DNA of 64,000 nt from Luscinia megarhynchos (lineage: Eukaryota > Chordata > Aves > Passeriformes > Turdidae), in assembly GCA_034336665.1 (NCBI GenBank), contig JAPFBE010000003.1, forward strand, positions 16,098,360-16,162,359, given 5' to 3'. Positions 24,601 through 37,400 of this stretch are shown here, piece by piece; the first letter of the stretch is position 1, and each line of letters begins with the position of its first letter. The notes below the pieces were generated by a model. That model worked only from the letters and a program-made list of their open reading frames with translations, had not been told where the DNA came from and made no database searches. The position numbers and the translations under genes were made by a program.

Positions 24601-26175
24601 CCCTTTGCAGCCTTCCCAGCCACATCCTTGCCCTCTTCTGCCCAAGCACAGAGTTCAGGGAAGAAGGCTGAAGGATGGCAAAAGATATGCACAGCTTTTC
24701 CTGCAACCCAAACAACAGGACCTGTGTCGTAAGGGAAGGTTTATCTATAGGGTTTTAACCCTTTCAAAGTAGATGAGGTGTTATGAAAAATGTGTGCAAC
24801 ACCTTCTTCAAACTAGTGTTGGGTATTCTTAGTTTATTTAAAAATATATATATATGGAAAAAAAAATCTCCATCTCTCTTCATATATGCTTTAAATAATG
24901 AGCCCTGAGTCATGTCTGCAGTTCCTCACCTTAGAAAGGAAGTGTTTAACAAAGTCACATAAAACTGTAGGATATTGGGAGGTGTTAGTGATTGTGATAA
25001 AATCCCATTAGAGTGACAAACCAATATGATGTAACAAGAGGGTTGCACAGTTAAACACAGCCAAATAACCCTGAAGCAAAAGAAAACCAGGCTCACAGAA
25101 TGGCACAAATGAACACAAACAACAAATGCAGTAATGAAAGCCACACATGAAGGATCAAGAAAGAGTTCTCTTTCCCAGGTGCAGCATAGAAAGGAGGGGG
25201 CAGAAACGCTGTGCTGCAGCACCAAGCCAAGAGGGCACAGCATCTACCAGGGCCCTGGGTCAAGGCATGAAGGGCCCACCTGGCCAAAATATTGATTCTG
25301 ATAATCAAAATGTTATTTTCCAAGTCACCACAGTGTCAGTGCAGAGAGATAAATCTGCATTTGAGAATACTGAGAACACCACCTGACAGCACCTTGAGTT
25401 CATCTTCATCAGGTCAAGGCAAGTATCTTCTCAGGTCAGGCAAGCTTTTCCTGTAGAGTTTGATGAGTTCTAGTTAAGACATGAACATCCAGGAAAAGGA
25501 ATTCCATACTGACTGATAAGAAGGAATGGCAGAGAAACAAAATCCCAGATATTTTCAGAATGCAGAACTTGGAGTTGAAGTGCTCAAAAAACCTGACTTT
25601 CTTTTATTTGTGTGAATTACTTTATCAAACTAATGGTTAATTCAATTAATTGATCAAAGCCATTGCTTCTGGTGAATATAGAGCCATGCCACTGAGTAAG
25701 ATGACATTGTTTTCACAGAAAAAGACTTTCCACAATTACAGCCAAAACCTACATTGGAAGGGAACTGAGGCATCTTGTCAGCAAAATACTCCTTTTTTGG
25801 TTTAAAAAAAGGAAGTCTTACCAGCTACATTAATTAACATGCAATGAAGCTTGAATGGGTGCCAAAGGATCTACAGTAGCACAGTGAACAGTCAGAAAAC
25901 TCAGACAAGAACTTAGTGTTCCTGCCTCGTCATGCTCCTTTCCTCCACGTAGGTGGACAGACTGAAATGGGCTGTGTGACCTCCTTCTGTCAGAAACCAT
26001 TATTCATGTTATGCCACTAATGCCCCTGGCTAGCTCGGCTGCCAGATCTTACATTAGGAGAAAAAAAAGTCATCGGGTCCTTTTCATCTCTCAGGACTGG
26101 CCACTGCCACGGGCCTTGAGATAAAAGCCAGACTCAGGATCCTGCTGGGGACTGCAGGGGGGATGCAAAAGGAGC
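21601..26175. other. Unique non-coding DNA
   Basis: No gene or transposon could be recognised. An ATG-started 101-codon frame lies at 22174-22479 and is described separately. Short AT dinucleotide runs occur near 24845. Sequence around 23.0-23.3 kb and 24.0-24.1 kb has no repeat signature. Confidence 0.5.
22174..22479 (+). other. Unrecognised ATG-started open frame, 101 codons
   Basis: The frame opens at ATG 22174 with A at -3 and G at +4, a favourable vertebrate start context, and ends at TGA 22477-22479. The product would have a cysteine-rich N-terminal third and an acidic, charged C-terminal part (YRSPSEEDEIRESYFQMKQ), with no transmembrane segment or domain I recognise. Frames of this length are expected dozens of times by chance in 64 kb, so the only argument for it is the coding-like C-terminal composition and the start context. 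Confidence 0.12.
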
Positions 26176-26392
26176 CAGTGAGAATCCACTGGGAAATGCA
26201 AGGAATCAGAGTGGGAATTGCACTGGGAATCGCAATGGAAATCACAGGGAGCATTGCACTGGGAGTTGCAAAGTGAATTGCAATCACAGTGGAAATTGAA
26301 CTGGGAAATGTTCTGGGAATTGCATTGGAAATCACACTGAGAATTGCACGGGAATTGCAATGGGAATTCCAGTGGGAGCTGCCCACCTGCAG
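26176..26392. repeat. Degenerate 12-bp minisatellite
   Basis: About 17 tandem units of roughly 12 bases, based on GGGAATTGCA followed by C/A/T and T. Two variants, GGGAATTGCA.T and GGAAATCACA.T, tend to alternate, which suggests a 24-bp higher-order unit. Copies differ by substitutions and small length changes, so the array is old. Because the unit is a multiple of three, the - strand has an uninterrupted frame through the array with a four-residue period (CNSQ / CDFQ). That frame is a by-product of the repeat and not evidence of a gene. Confidence 0.85.
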
Positions 26393-29300
26393 CAGGGGAG
26401 CCCATAAAATGTCTCAGCATGGCTCTGAGCCTTTCCCTCTGGGGGAAGGGGGCAGCATGACTGACATTGCAGCACCTTTGGCCCTGAGCTGGTGAAACTG
26501 GAGAGCAGCTGGCACCACAACGAGCCCCCACTGCTGCAGGGCTGGCAGGGCAGCAGGGTGGCTCTGGCCAGCACCAGGGAGGCTCTTGGAGCAGGGACCC
26601 TGCAGATGCTGGGGGGCTGCCCTGTGGCCAAGGGGAGGTGGGGGACCCCTCTGCAAGGGGCTGGCAGCTCTCAATGCTCATGGCCAGCCCTGCATGCCTG
26701 GCCCCACATTAGATACTCCCTGATCATCTGCATAAGCCATCAAAAATAATTTAAAATTCAGTCTGGATACAGTTAAGCTCCCATTAAGCACTGGATGTGG
26801 GAAGTGGGGTCAGGGCTGGTTGTGCTACCTCCTGGTGAAGGTACATAGTCGGAGCGGGAGTTAAAAGCAGACTTTTCTCATGAGTGAGGATGTTTATGGT
26901 CTGCTCTGGCATCTTGTGGAATGAAATAGAGGCCTACATGCAGGGAAGAGAGAACTTTTGGTGCTGCAGCCGTCTAGGACAGCAGAGGACTTCCACCTTT
27001 GAGAGGCCAACTCGCTCCCAGTGTTCCCAGTAAGGACAAGTTTATCTTGTTTTCACTTGGGCTCTGAGTCAGGAAGGTAATAAAAAAATAACTCTTCTGA
27101 GTGTTCTTGCACTTTGTGTGTGTTTTTGCAGGAATTTACAGACACCTGAAAAGGATATTTGCAAAATGACCTATGATCCTTAACCTGTGGTACACACAAT
27201 AAATCTGCCACCCTAAGCATTGCCAGCCTTTTTGAATGAAAGGCTGCATTATAACAACACATGTGCATGGCTACAGGGCTGTATATCTTATTGGACCTCA
27301 TACTCCAATCAACATTTAAAAATAAAAGGGAAGCAATATAAAACTATCTACACATAAATTCTCTTCCAATGATTTGGCTCTCCCTTCTCCCTTTCCATCC
27401 TGACTGATGGCTTTATTATACAAAGGACAGTAATAAACATCCTAGCTAAGCCAATGAACTTCTCTCACACAGAAATACTTCCTTAGAGGACACCAGGTAT
27501 GACCAAGAGAAGAGTAATGACTTTTTTTCTCCATTTATTCCATATTAATGAAGTAACTGGTCATCAGACTGTAGGCTTGGATGTGATAGATTCCCAGTTT
27601 GTATCTAGACACCAAAACAGACTTAAATGGGAGAAGAAACCAGGGAACACCTTAGTTAGCTACCACCAGTTAGCAAAGGAAATATGTTGACAAGCCCTGT
27701 AGGCTCAGGGGTAGCACTATGGGAGTATCTTTTGATTAATTTTGATTCATTCTTTTGGTTCACCAGATGATCTGAAGAAGAATCCAAATATAGGGCCAGA
27801 TCAACTTTAAATAATTTTTACTTTTTTCCATCACCAAAGTAAAAAGAAGAAAAAATATTTTTCAGTTTCAGTGAAACAAGTTAAAATATAACATGCTGAT
27901 TTTTGTTCATTTCACAAAAGCTGAGGGGTAAAAGCTGGATTCACAAAAATTCCTGCAAAATTTCCTTGTGCCCAGCTCAACTCAGGGAGTAGTCATATTT
28001 ATTGGAAATCCAACATCACACCCACAGTCTGCCTGAGAGGATTCAGCCCATCCCCTAGGACTGCAATCCAACCATGGGGATCCCTGTACTCCAGGATGAG
28101 CTGAGCCTTTTCTACTAAAGCCTTCTTTCATTAGTGACATGAATATTCATTAATCCAGAAAACAAAGCACTTCCTTACCCATTGGTTAGGCCCCTCTAAG
28201 AAGGAGAAGACCTTAGCAGGTTGTCCATGCAGCAAGTTCTCCATTAATAATAATAATAATCTAGTTGTTGACATGACTTTCTCTATCTTAAAGCATTGAT
28301 TTCTTCCCATCTTTCAACAAAGTGAGCAATACAGTGTGCCTGTCTTCCCCTTGGCTGAGTTGAGGTCCCTTTCATACCTCTTACTTCCTAAATCTGGCTA
28401 TATAGCTGATGTATCTGATGTATCTGATATACACACTCAGCTATGATGATATTTGTCTCTCAAGTATGTAGAGACACACTGGATGCCCTGAAATCAAGTG
28501 CTGTAGAACTACAGTGAAGAACAAAGAGAAGCCCCCAACATCTGATTTCATTTCATATCCCTGGGTTGTTATGTTGATATTTGTCATTTGAGCACAATTT
28601 TGACATCATGTTTTAATTCTAAAAACTAATCAACCAATGAATATTGGGAATTGCATACAGAATTTTTTGAAATATTGAAGCCATTTTCTTTGGAGACCAC
28701 TGATGATTTTGTTTTGACTATCCAAATATTTTGCATATTCTAGAATTTAAAATAATCGCCTTGTAGGGAGAGGCTTCAGCACGGCAAGAGGACTGACAAT
28801 TGACCACAAATAGTTGTAGTTTTTCCAAATGTCTCAACATTTCCCTCTCAAAAAACTTGGTGGCAATAGTCAATGTTTCCTAAGAAACAGTCTGCTTCAG
28901 ACAAATTCTGCACGTTGTGCCGAGAAACCATGCAACCAAATTTTTTAGCCAGCTGTCAAGGTCAGGCAGACTATTTCCCAGAAAAGTATGTGAAGAAAAA
29001 AATAAAAGGAAACTAATCATACAAGCAAATGCTGCCCATATTGAGCTGTACCTTCAGAAGGTTTGGCCTGAAGCAACATCCTCATGCCCTGTCTGGGATT
29101 CTGGTGCAGCAAAGGGTCACTGGCCCACCATTAAAGGGGTTACTGCAATTTGTGCTTTCACACGGGGGTGAAAGCTGGCAGGTGCTTTGCAGAGCTTCAG
29201 GGGTTGCCTCAGGTCCCTGTGCACGGGGGATCCCTGGGGAGGACCCACCTCACCTCCAGCCTTTGCCCCTTGGTGCACTACTCTTGTCCTGGCACGTGTC

Positions 29301-31182
29301 ATTGTGGACAATTGCAAACCCATCCCCTTTCCCTCCTCCCTTCCCCTCCTCTCCACACAGTGCCATTGAAACTCTGCTCCTTAGACAGTCTCTCCAAACT
29401 TTGGGGGATGAGGAAGGAGAAAGCAGGTGATGGGATGGGTGGTCCTTCAGTGCTGGCTGGGGGGATGCAGTGTGGGGGCTGGGCAGAGCACCCAGGGATG
29501 CTCCCAGGCTTTGCCAGCACCTTGCTCATTTTCCTGCTTTGTTAAGAGGAGAAAAACGGCTGAGGAAACGTTTGCTGGAAAATAAAACAGATGAAGAGAT
29601 TTCCAGCCTCCTCTCAGCTTCCCTGCAGGGTGAGACTGTGAATGCTGGGCCAGGAAGGCCAGCAGTGTGGGGAGGGCTGTCTGTGCAGCCCCTGGGAGGC
29701 AGCGCTGCTGGGCTGGCCTTGCAGCAGGCGCTTCCCAGATGTGCTGCAGGGCAGTCAGGATGGGGCTGATTTACTGCATCTGTACAGCCCATCTGCAGCC
29801 TGGGAGAGCCTGTGTGATAAACACCCAGCCACGCTGGCCTCATGGCACGTGCACTGCAGAGATGATTTATCTGCAGGGCACTGGCCCTCTGTCCAGCATT
29901 TCTGCATATCCAGCAGAGACATAATGCCAGCTGGGCTGTTGGAAAAATATCCAAAATCCTCAGTCCTATCTGTGCAACATTTCCAGGCAGAAAAATAGCC
30001 ATATGCACAGGAAGGCAGTGCAGCACTGCTGTTGCTGTCAGGCTGAAGGTGTATTGCAGAGACCTGCTCCTGCAGCTCCTGCTTGCATAAATGGCTTGCT
30101 GAAACCACCGAGAAGCCTCACTGGGGTCCTTGACTGCCAGATTTACATCCCATGTGTTTTTTCTTTCCCAGCTCAAGGCACGCATAACTCACTAGTGAAT
30201 GTGGCTTGACAATAGCAGACAGAGGAAACTGCTATGGGCCAGCTGTTTTTCGGCATGGCTCTGCTTCCCACCCTAATTAGGATGAGGCAACACCTCCAAA
30301 TGTAAGGAAGCCAACAAAGCAGTCCAGGGGATATGTAGCAGACAGTGTTGTCTGTATGGATCCTTCATCCCACCCACAGCACTGAAAGGCTTTTTAAAGC
30401 AAGTGTTTTAAAATGCTGCAGGGTCCCAGCTCTGAGTGGCCGAGGATGTATTGCTATAATCGTGGGGTGGATGATTCATGGCTTTGCACTTACACCATTA
30501 AAGGTAGCATTAGCACCAGGACCCTTTATGCAGCAACATTAGTGAACGCTAAAAAACATTCCTCTAAAAGGGCTTTGTCACCTTCCCCTGCTTGTGAAAC
30601 AGTCTCTTACACCAACCCCATACATTTCAATTACCATACACTGGCATTTCTACCTCTTTCCCCAACTCATAAAAATCACAGCCAATAAACACAAATCACC
30701 ACCTGAAAGAGTCGGTGCTTTCCTCACACTTTAATATACTTGCCCATACTTCAAAGAAACCCGGAGAGATGCTCATATTGGCAGTGCCTAGGCTGCCTAG
30801 TCCTAGGCAAGGATTAGCCATGTGTGCACTTGGAACAATCTGCTCTTAGTTTGAATTAACATGGTTTTTATCCCTCTAAATCACAGCCAGCCATTTGACC
30901 TGACAGCAGACTAATCCATGACTTGTTCCAGGGAACGAGGGATGGGGAAGGGCAGGAGATCCTGCTCTTTTCTTGTTCAAATTGGAAGAACCCTGCATCT
31001 TGCCAGGCAAGATCTTTTCTCAAGAAAAAACATAATTCCCCCTTTGTTTCCCAGTGGTAGCTGTACTGCTGTATTTCAAGATGGCAAGATAATGGCAATG
31101 ACTTCAAGGCTCCGTAACAAGAAGCTTTACTGGGAACCACCAGGGAAGAGACAGGCACCACTGAAAATACATGTAACAATGC
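26393..31182. other. Unique non-coding DNA, GC-rich at both ends
   Basis: 26.4-26.7 kb and 29.1-30.1 kb are GC-richer and therefore contain longer open frames (for example 29526-30185 minus, 219 codons). None shows a domain or conserved motif. An (AAT)n run lies at 28244-28259 and a tandem CTGATGTAT motif at 28405-28430. No transposon was recognised. Confidence 0.5.
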
Positions 31183-31198
31183 AAAAAAAAAAAAAAAA
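31183..31198 (+). repeat. Poly-A tract (16 A)
   Basis: Sixteen consecutive A followed by GGGGG. The 150 bases upstream show no recognisable mRNA-like sequence, so a processed pseudogene is not supported. Confidence 0.8.
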
Positions 31199-31689
31199 GG
31201 GGGCAGCTAACTGGCAGGCAGTAGTGCAGGAGAGGTAATGTAAATACCTCAGTGCCAGATCCATCATCAGCCTGTCTCTGTTTTTCAGGGGCTCTGGCAG
31301 GGCTTCCTAGGCATTGATGCAGCATTGATTTCACCTGCCTGCTGTGCTAGCAGGTGGGGAGAGATGGCAGGCAGCAGTCAGGGAAGCCTGGCAGAAGCAC
31401 TGCCTCCCCACCTGGATTTTTCTCACTATGCCCCAGCACTTTACTTCTGGAGGGCTGGGATTTGGGCAATGCCAGTGCTGTGGAGCAGGAAAACAAAAGT
31501 AGCTTTTCATTCAGGGCTCTTGGGCAAAGCAGTAGCACTTTAAAACTTCCCAAGTGTTGCATGGGAGTTTAGCATGTGACTCCCATTAAAGTCGGTATGA
31601 GTCATGTGGCAAACAACCCCAAACACTTTGAAGATTTACTGCAATTTATATTTTTCTGATCTCAAAAATTAGAAAAATAGAAGGGGAAA

Positions 31690-31728
31690 AAAAAAAGAAG
31701 GAAGGAAGAAAGAAAGAAAGAAAGGAAA
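31690..31728 (+). repeat. Purine microsatellite (GGAA/GAAA)n
   Basis: A poly-A stretch passes into GAAG GAAG GAAG and then AAAG repeats. It is a short imperfect purine tract. Confidence 0.8.
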
Positions 31729-34153
31729 ACTATTTTGGATTGGGACTCCAAGGACAGCTTTTCCAAAGCAGTTCTCTTTCTGTGTTTGCTCCTAGACATA
31801 AATCATGGCAGGAGGGAGCAAAATCAGGCTGTGAGTTGGTGATGGCACAGCAATGGCTGGGCAAGGGGGGAAAATAGGTGTGAAAAAGAAATGCTGGTGA
31901 AAATTATATATTGATTATTTAAAGCTTTTTACTAAAGTAGTGACCGGAAAGCAACCCAGGTGGATTTCACTTCAATACAATACAAGAGCTTTCCGTGGAA
32001 AAGCTGAAGTGTTTAACAGAAATTGGAGGGAAGGTGTGCTCCTGGGTTTGCATCAGTGCCAAACATTCCTGGAAAGATGGGCAGTCAGGGGAGCTGCAGG
32101 CACGTGGGTCTCACTGCCCCCTTCCCAGACGGTCAGACCTAGCAGGGCCACTTAGCTTTGGTGCCACGTTCGGGACTGGTGGTCCCACTGCATTCTTATC
32201 CTTTTAACAGGGATGAAACTGCCCCTGCTGTGTGGCTAAAAGAGAGCTCACCTTTTCATAAGTCCAGGCTTAAGGTTCTACTTGAAATTGTCAAGAGTAT
32301 GTTCCTTCTGTGTCCTTGCTGTCACTGGTGGGCTAAGGGGCAATGCCTCAGTCAGCAGAGTGCCTGGGGTATCCCCTGCCCATGCCCCATGCTGCAAAAT
32401 GCTCTGCAGAGTCATGAATCCTGTCCTGCAGCCCTGCTGTTAGAGTGCCAGGAGGGGCAGGCAGGCAGTGGGGCTGTCCCCTCTGTGACTCTGTGACATG
32501 CTGCTGCTGACCAGCACTCCCAGGTGGACAGCACTGATGTGACCTCAACCTCCATGTCCTGGCACCCCTCAGGAAATTTACCTCCTAGTGCTTCTAAAAA
32601 AAACAAAACAAAAAACCCAATGTTTTTGCATCTTGCTGGCCCCTGTGGAGCCACCATAAAAGGGGATGAAGGATTTATCACTGCAGTGGCAGAATGGCAG
32701 CTCAGTGTGTATTAAATAACTACAATAGAAGGAGACAGGACTTGTTTTGATGAATAGTAAGTAGAACAAATGAAAAATTCACTTTCCAGTGAGAACTGTG
32801 CTAGAGACTGGTGCTAGATTTTGTGGATAAATGGGGAAAAATGCAGGAGTGAGACATTTTTGATATTTCTTTGATATTTTGCTTTGACAGTTTCAGAATA
32901 AATTGTTCCAATGCATTATTTTGAGAGGATGTTTTTTATTCTAAAATTCACCTGAATTGAGAAATAATGAAAAAACAATCATATGTTATCCTGAACCAAA
33001 ATGTGGGGTTTTTTTTTCTTTTTTAATTTAGCTACTAAACTATTGAAAAAATAAGCCATTCAGGTATGGCTGAGCAAAATCAAGGATGATAAGAGCCCTG
33101 ATAATGTGTGACTGCCATTTGCTCATGTCCCTGTCTGGCATATAAAATATTTTCAGGAAATTAAAACCTCCATAACAGTGTAAGTGGAATATTGCCTCTC
33201 TGTACTTACCTCCTCAACATTTATTTTTCATTTTATCTTTGCTTGTCCTTGTCTCACTTTTCATCTTGTGTGGGATTCTGTTATAAAAGATATTTTGTTC
33301 CCAGGCAGAAAGCACAAGGCAGGTGAGAAGCAGCATCCAAGAGAAAATGCAGTGCTGCACTTCACCAGGATTAAGTTGGCTGTAGTTTTCTTGGCTAGTG
33401 AAATGCATCTGTCCAGAAAGTAAATGCAGCTCCCTGAGGCTCTGATGTAACCTCTACCTTTACTTCCAGAGCAGAGGAATTCAGGAAGCAAAAATCAAGA
33501 CGGGCCCATTTGTATTTTCCCATCCCAGTTACGCGTCTCTGAACATTGAACTTCCCAACTATTTCCATGACAACAGATTACAGACTGACACTTTTTTCCT
33601 CCATTGGCAGTGAATTTATAAACCAGGGATTTATGAAGTATCACTGTTAAGAGATGCATCAGGATGGGAGAGGCATGCCATGGGTTTCTGAAATAACTCA
33701 CGTACGGCTGTCAGGAGCGCTGGGGTGCTGTGTGCAACACCATGGTTAACATTCACACATTAATATCACCTGCTCATGCTGGAGCCCCAGTAAGTGGTGA
33801 GCAGATCCAAGGTGCCATAAATCACACCCTATATCCTTGCTTTTTATGCTCTTGTAGTTTTATTGCTTTCCTTTAGCTGCTAGCTGTTGTCACCGAACCA
33901 ATTAAAAATTTGCTTATCACCCCTGGGTAGGGAACATGTGGGTACCCATCTCCCTTCCCAGTGCTGGGGTGTAGGGAAGGCTGTAGGGATCCACTCCAGC
34001 CCCATCCCAGCAGTAGAGTTTACAGCCTCTTCCCCTGTGGCTCTCCCACTGAGGCACTCTGGGTGCTGGGCTGACACGTGGGTGTCGTGGGGTTACTCCA
34101 GAATCCCAATTATTTCCAGAGCTCCTTTCTAGCTCTTGTCACCATAAGCATAA
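31729..34153. other. Unique non-coding DNA
   Basis: No gene, RNA gene or transposon was recognised. The stretch is a mix of AT-rich DNA (32.7-33.2 kb) and GC-richer DNA (32.0-32.6 and 33.9-34.1 kb). Open frames are chance-sized. Confidence 0.5.
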
Positions 34154-34440
34154 ATTATAGAATATCCTGAGTTGGAAGGGACTCTGAAGGATCACCGAAG
34201 TCCTGGCCCTGCATAGCTTGTCCCCAAGAGTCACACCGTGTTCCTGAGAGCATTGTCCAAATTCTTCTTCCAGGCTTGGTGCTGTGACCACCTACCTGGA
34301 GAGCCTGTTACAGTGCCCACCCACCCTCTGGGTGAAGAACCTTTTCCTGATATCGACCTAAACCTCCCCTGGCACAGCTTCATGCTGTTCCCTTGGGTCC
34401 TGTCACTGGCCACCAGAGAGATCAGTACCTGAAGCAAGCA
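34154..34440 (-). mobile_element. CR1 LINE 3' fragment
   Basis: The + strand gives the inverted CR1 3' end in order: TATAGAATATCCTGAGTTGG, AAGGGACTC, GGATCACCGAAGTCC, TGGCCCTGCA, 'AGAGTCACACCGTG', 'CTGAGAGCATTGTCCAA', 'CTTCCAGGCTTGGTGCTGTGACC', 'CTGGAGAGCCTGTTACAGTGCCC' and 'GGTGAAGAACCTTTTCCTGATATC'. It ends with the AACCTCCCCTGGCACAGCTTCATGC region. All of these are standard CR1 landmarks. The copy is 5'-truncated near 34440. Its first 48 bases are nearly the same as the tail of the SINE at 49.86 kb. Confidence 0.93.
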
Positions 34441-37400
34441 GGAAGCAAAGAGCAGCAAGCAAATGAGGAGCAGCAGCTGGAAATCAGTCCCAAAGACCCC
34501 CAGTGAGCAGAGCTGTGGCCCTGACAGCAAAGTCCCTTCACGGCACAGGAGAGCCCCAGGACATGGGAAGTCCAGAAACTGAAGGATTAAGGTGCCATTA
34601 GCCTGGCACATTTCCACAAGGCCTCTTGGTTCCAGCTCAGCTATGCAGAAAAACAGTTCAAAGCATGAAGAGAGGGTTCAACAGACCTTGGGAGAAAATG
34701 AGCCTCCTTTAAAAGCTCTGGGTTGATTTGTAGTTCAGCAAGTTCATAAGAATGATTGTTCAAAGCAGAAGGAAAGGTTAACGTGCAAATGCTTCACCCC
34801 TGAAAACTAGGGTACAGCTCCTGATTATGTCACAAGTAAAAAATTAGATTTTTTCCAATATGGAGAAGTATTAATAAGACCTTTAATGAGTCCATAAAAA
34901 CATTAGGATAGCCTTAGTCACTTTCTTTTAGTAACTATTAGGCCTGTGCATTTTCTTAATGGAAGTACAGAGCAAGAAAAGTGCTTCCTTATGAAGAAAA
35001 ACGAGGAAATGGCTGCTAAAAGTGGAATACTCAAGGATGTGAAAATGTGGTTGGCTCCTCCATCCACATGAAGAAATATGAAGGAAAATCAGGGGAGAGT
35101 GAACTGCCAGGCAAATGAGACTTAAAGAGGGAGGGCACAGCTGAGACAATTCCATGACATCTAGATTACTAGATATTTCTGCATTACAATTTTTCCTTTG
35201 AGAAATGATAAACTTAACTAATGTAAGGAAACGCAATTTTTGTGGGATTTTCTCTTGACAATGAATGCTTATTACCTAGGTCTACTTCTATCTGATTACA
35301 TTAATGTTAGTAATGCAGATTCTGTCTTCAGAATCAATTTAGAGACAAAGATAACAATCTTGCTGCTAAAATCAAAAGATTTTTTTTTTAAATACTGTCA
35401 CTGCTTTCTTTGGAAAGTCCAGAAACAACATACTAAACTGATTTTTGCAGTTTTCCTCCTCCCTTTCAAATTCTTTTAAAAGTACACTCAACAATGCTGA
35501 CTAATAAGTGAGGATGCAGTTCCTGTGTAGACCCAGCACTCATCTACATGGCTGTTGATTCTTATTTGCCTGACACCCTCTCCTCCTGCTGGCCCTGCTG
35601 CCTGCAAACCTGTTCAGCAGAAAGCTGCATGAAGCATTTCTGAGCCTTATCCATTCTCATGGAGCAGCCCTGACAACTCACTCCCCGTGCTCAGAGGGGC
35701 ATGGGTAAGTGAAGGCTGTCTGCCACAGGAGCCAGGGGCAAAGCACTGCACTCCTGGGACAGTTTGGGTGCCAGAAGAGAGTACTCAGATTGTCCAGGTC
35801 CTCTGGATGTCCATCTGGGAGGACAACAGAAGAAGGAACATGACCTAGGTGCAAACCAGCAGTCCCACTAGCAGTTCAACAACACAAGAGGAGGAGGAAA
35901 TACCATCAGTTCTCTTCCTTGCACCTTAGGAAAGATACTGACAGCGTTTCACAGCACTCTGGAGACACATTGACATTTTCAGATCTGCTATACACCTTTC
36001 CACAGGGTACCAGGTGCTTTTGCTAAGCACTCCTGTTGGGTCTGAGCTATATATCCATAGAAGTGCCTGCCACTTTCCAGGGCATTTTCCCAGCCCAAAG
36101 CCTCCCTCAGTGGCCCAACCAAACACAGAGAGCTGCACAGTGAGGCACAGCACATCCCGTGACAGCCATGACAGAGTCGTGTGCTCCATGGTCAGGCTTG
36201 GAGGGCTGTTCATGGGAGACAGGGAGGGATCAGTGACTCTCATGAAAGTAAGAAAAAAAGCAAGAGCAGAACCAGTCTCACCCACCGAGGCAGGTCCCCA
36301 CTGCTGCTCCCCAGCACAGCTATCCCTGTTCTCTGAACCTCAGTTCACTGTCCCCAGCCACAGGTCCCAGTGCCCTCTGCCACAGGGACAGGAGGGGGGC
36401 CTGCTGGGCTCCAGGGATGCACTGCAAGGCAGAGTGACCATGCTCAAGGCAAAAAAGGGCAGATGAGGTGACACAGCTGCCCTGAGCATGCAGGCACTTC
36501 CTGGGGTCAGTCACACCAAGCAAGTGTACATGTGCTGCTGTGTCCTGTGTGTCAGACACTGTCCATGGCAGCGCCAGCCCCAGGAGCCAGCAGCACCCAG
36601 CAGCAAGAGCACCTCACATACCCACAGAGCTCTCAACTCATGTGTACATCTCCTAGAGAAAGCTGCAGCTTCACTGGCAAGGCTGACCAGCCTCTCCCTC
36701 CCAAGTGTTCACTGTTTCCAACCATTACAGGAGTTATTTAAGTAACTGGAGTGGTAGCACAGACATTCAGCCCTGCACAACACCCCAGCTGAGACTGAAG
36801 TGCTACGTGTGGCTCAGGATACTATGAAAGCCACATTTCTATACAAAATCTCATTTTCTACACATATCCAGGAATCAGGGATATGACATCCCTGCATGTA
36901 TTTATAGTGCTCTCCCTTACTTACACTCAGTCCCTGGGAATTTGCAGTGTGGCTGCCTGAAGAGTGGAGTACAACAGTTCACTGCTGCTTTTGCTTCCAG
37001 AGCTGACCATGTTCCATCCAGTCCAACAGAAACGGATGGGAAGGTGTCCAGCAAGATCTGTGAGCAAACAGCCAGCTCTGCCAACACTTTCCATGGGTCC
37101 TGACTTCACAGAGGGATAGAGCCTGGCACTGGGCACTGCCAGTGGGGCTCAGCTCTGATGTGCTGCTTGCTATACAACAAAGCCAGCCTTGCTCCCTCAC
37201 ATTTGCTGTGCAGAGGTCATGTTAGTGTGTTAGTGTGTTAGACCCTGCCATGTTCAAGACTCAGCCATCTCAGCCTGCCTGCCCCTGCAGCATCCTCTGC
37301 CCTCTCAAGACAGCCCAGAACCCTGTGCCAAGGATGGTGGGCAGGGAGGCACTCAGGCCGTGCAAAGTGCAGCACCTGCAGACCTGTTAAGCTCTGGCCC

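Noticed and set aside
26091..26681. 196-codon minus-strand frame rich in Cys/Asn/Ser/Gln
   Set aside because: The periodic part is the 12-bp minisatellite, whose unit is a multiple of three; the flanks are GC-rich. Kept as a repeat, not as a gene.
29526..30185. 219-codon minus-strand open frame
   Set aside because: No domain, no splice context, GC-rich background; no feature beyond length.
31050..31198. Possible processed pseudogene ending in 16 A
   Set aside because: No mRNA-like sequence, poly(A) signal or flanking duplication could be recognised upstream of the A tract.
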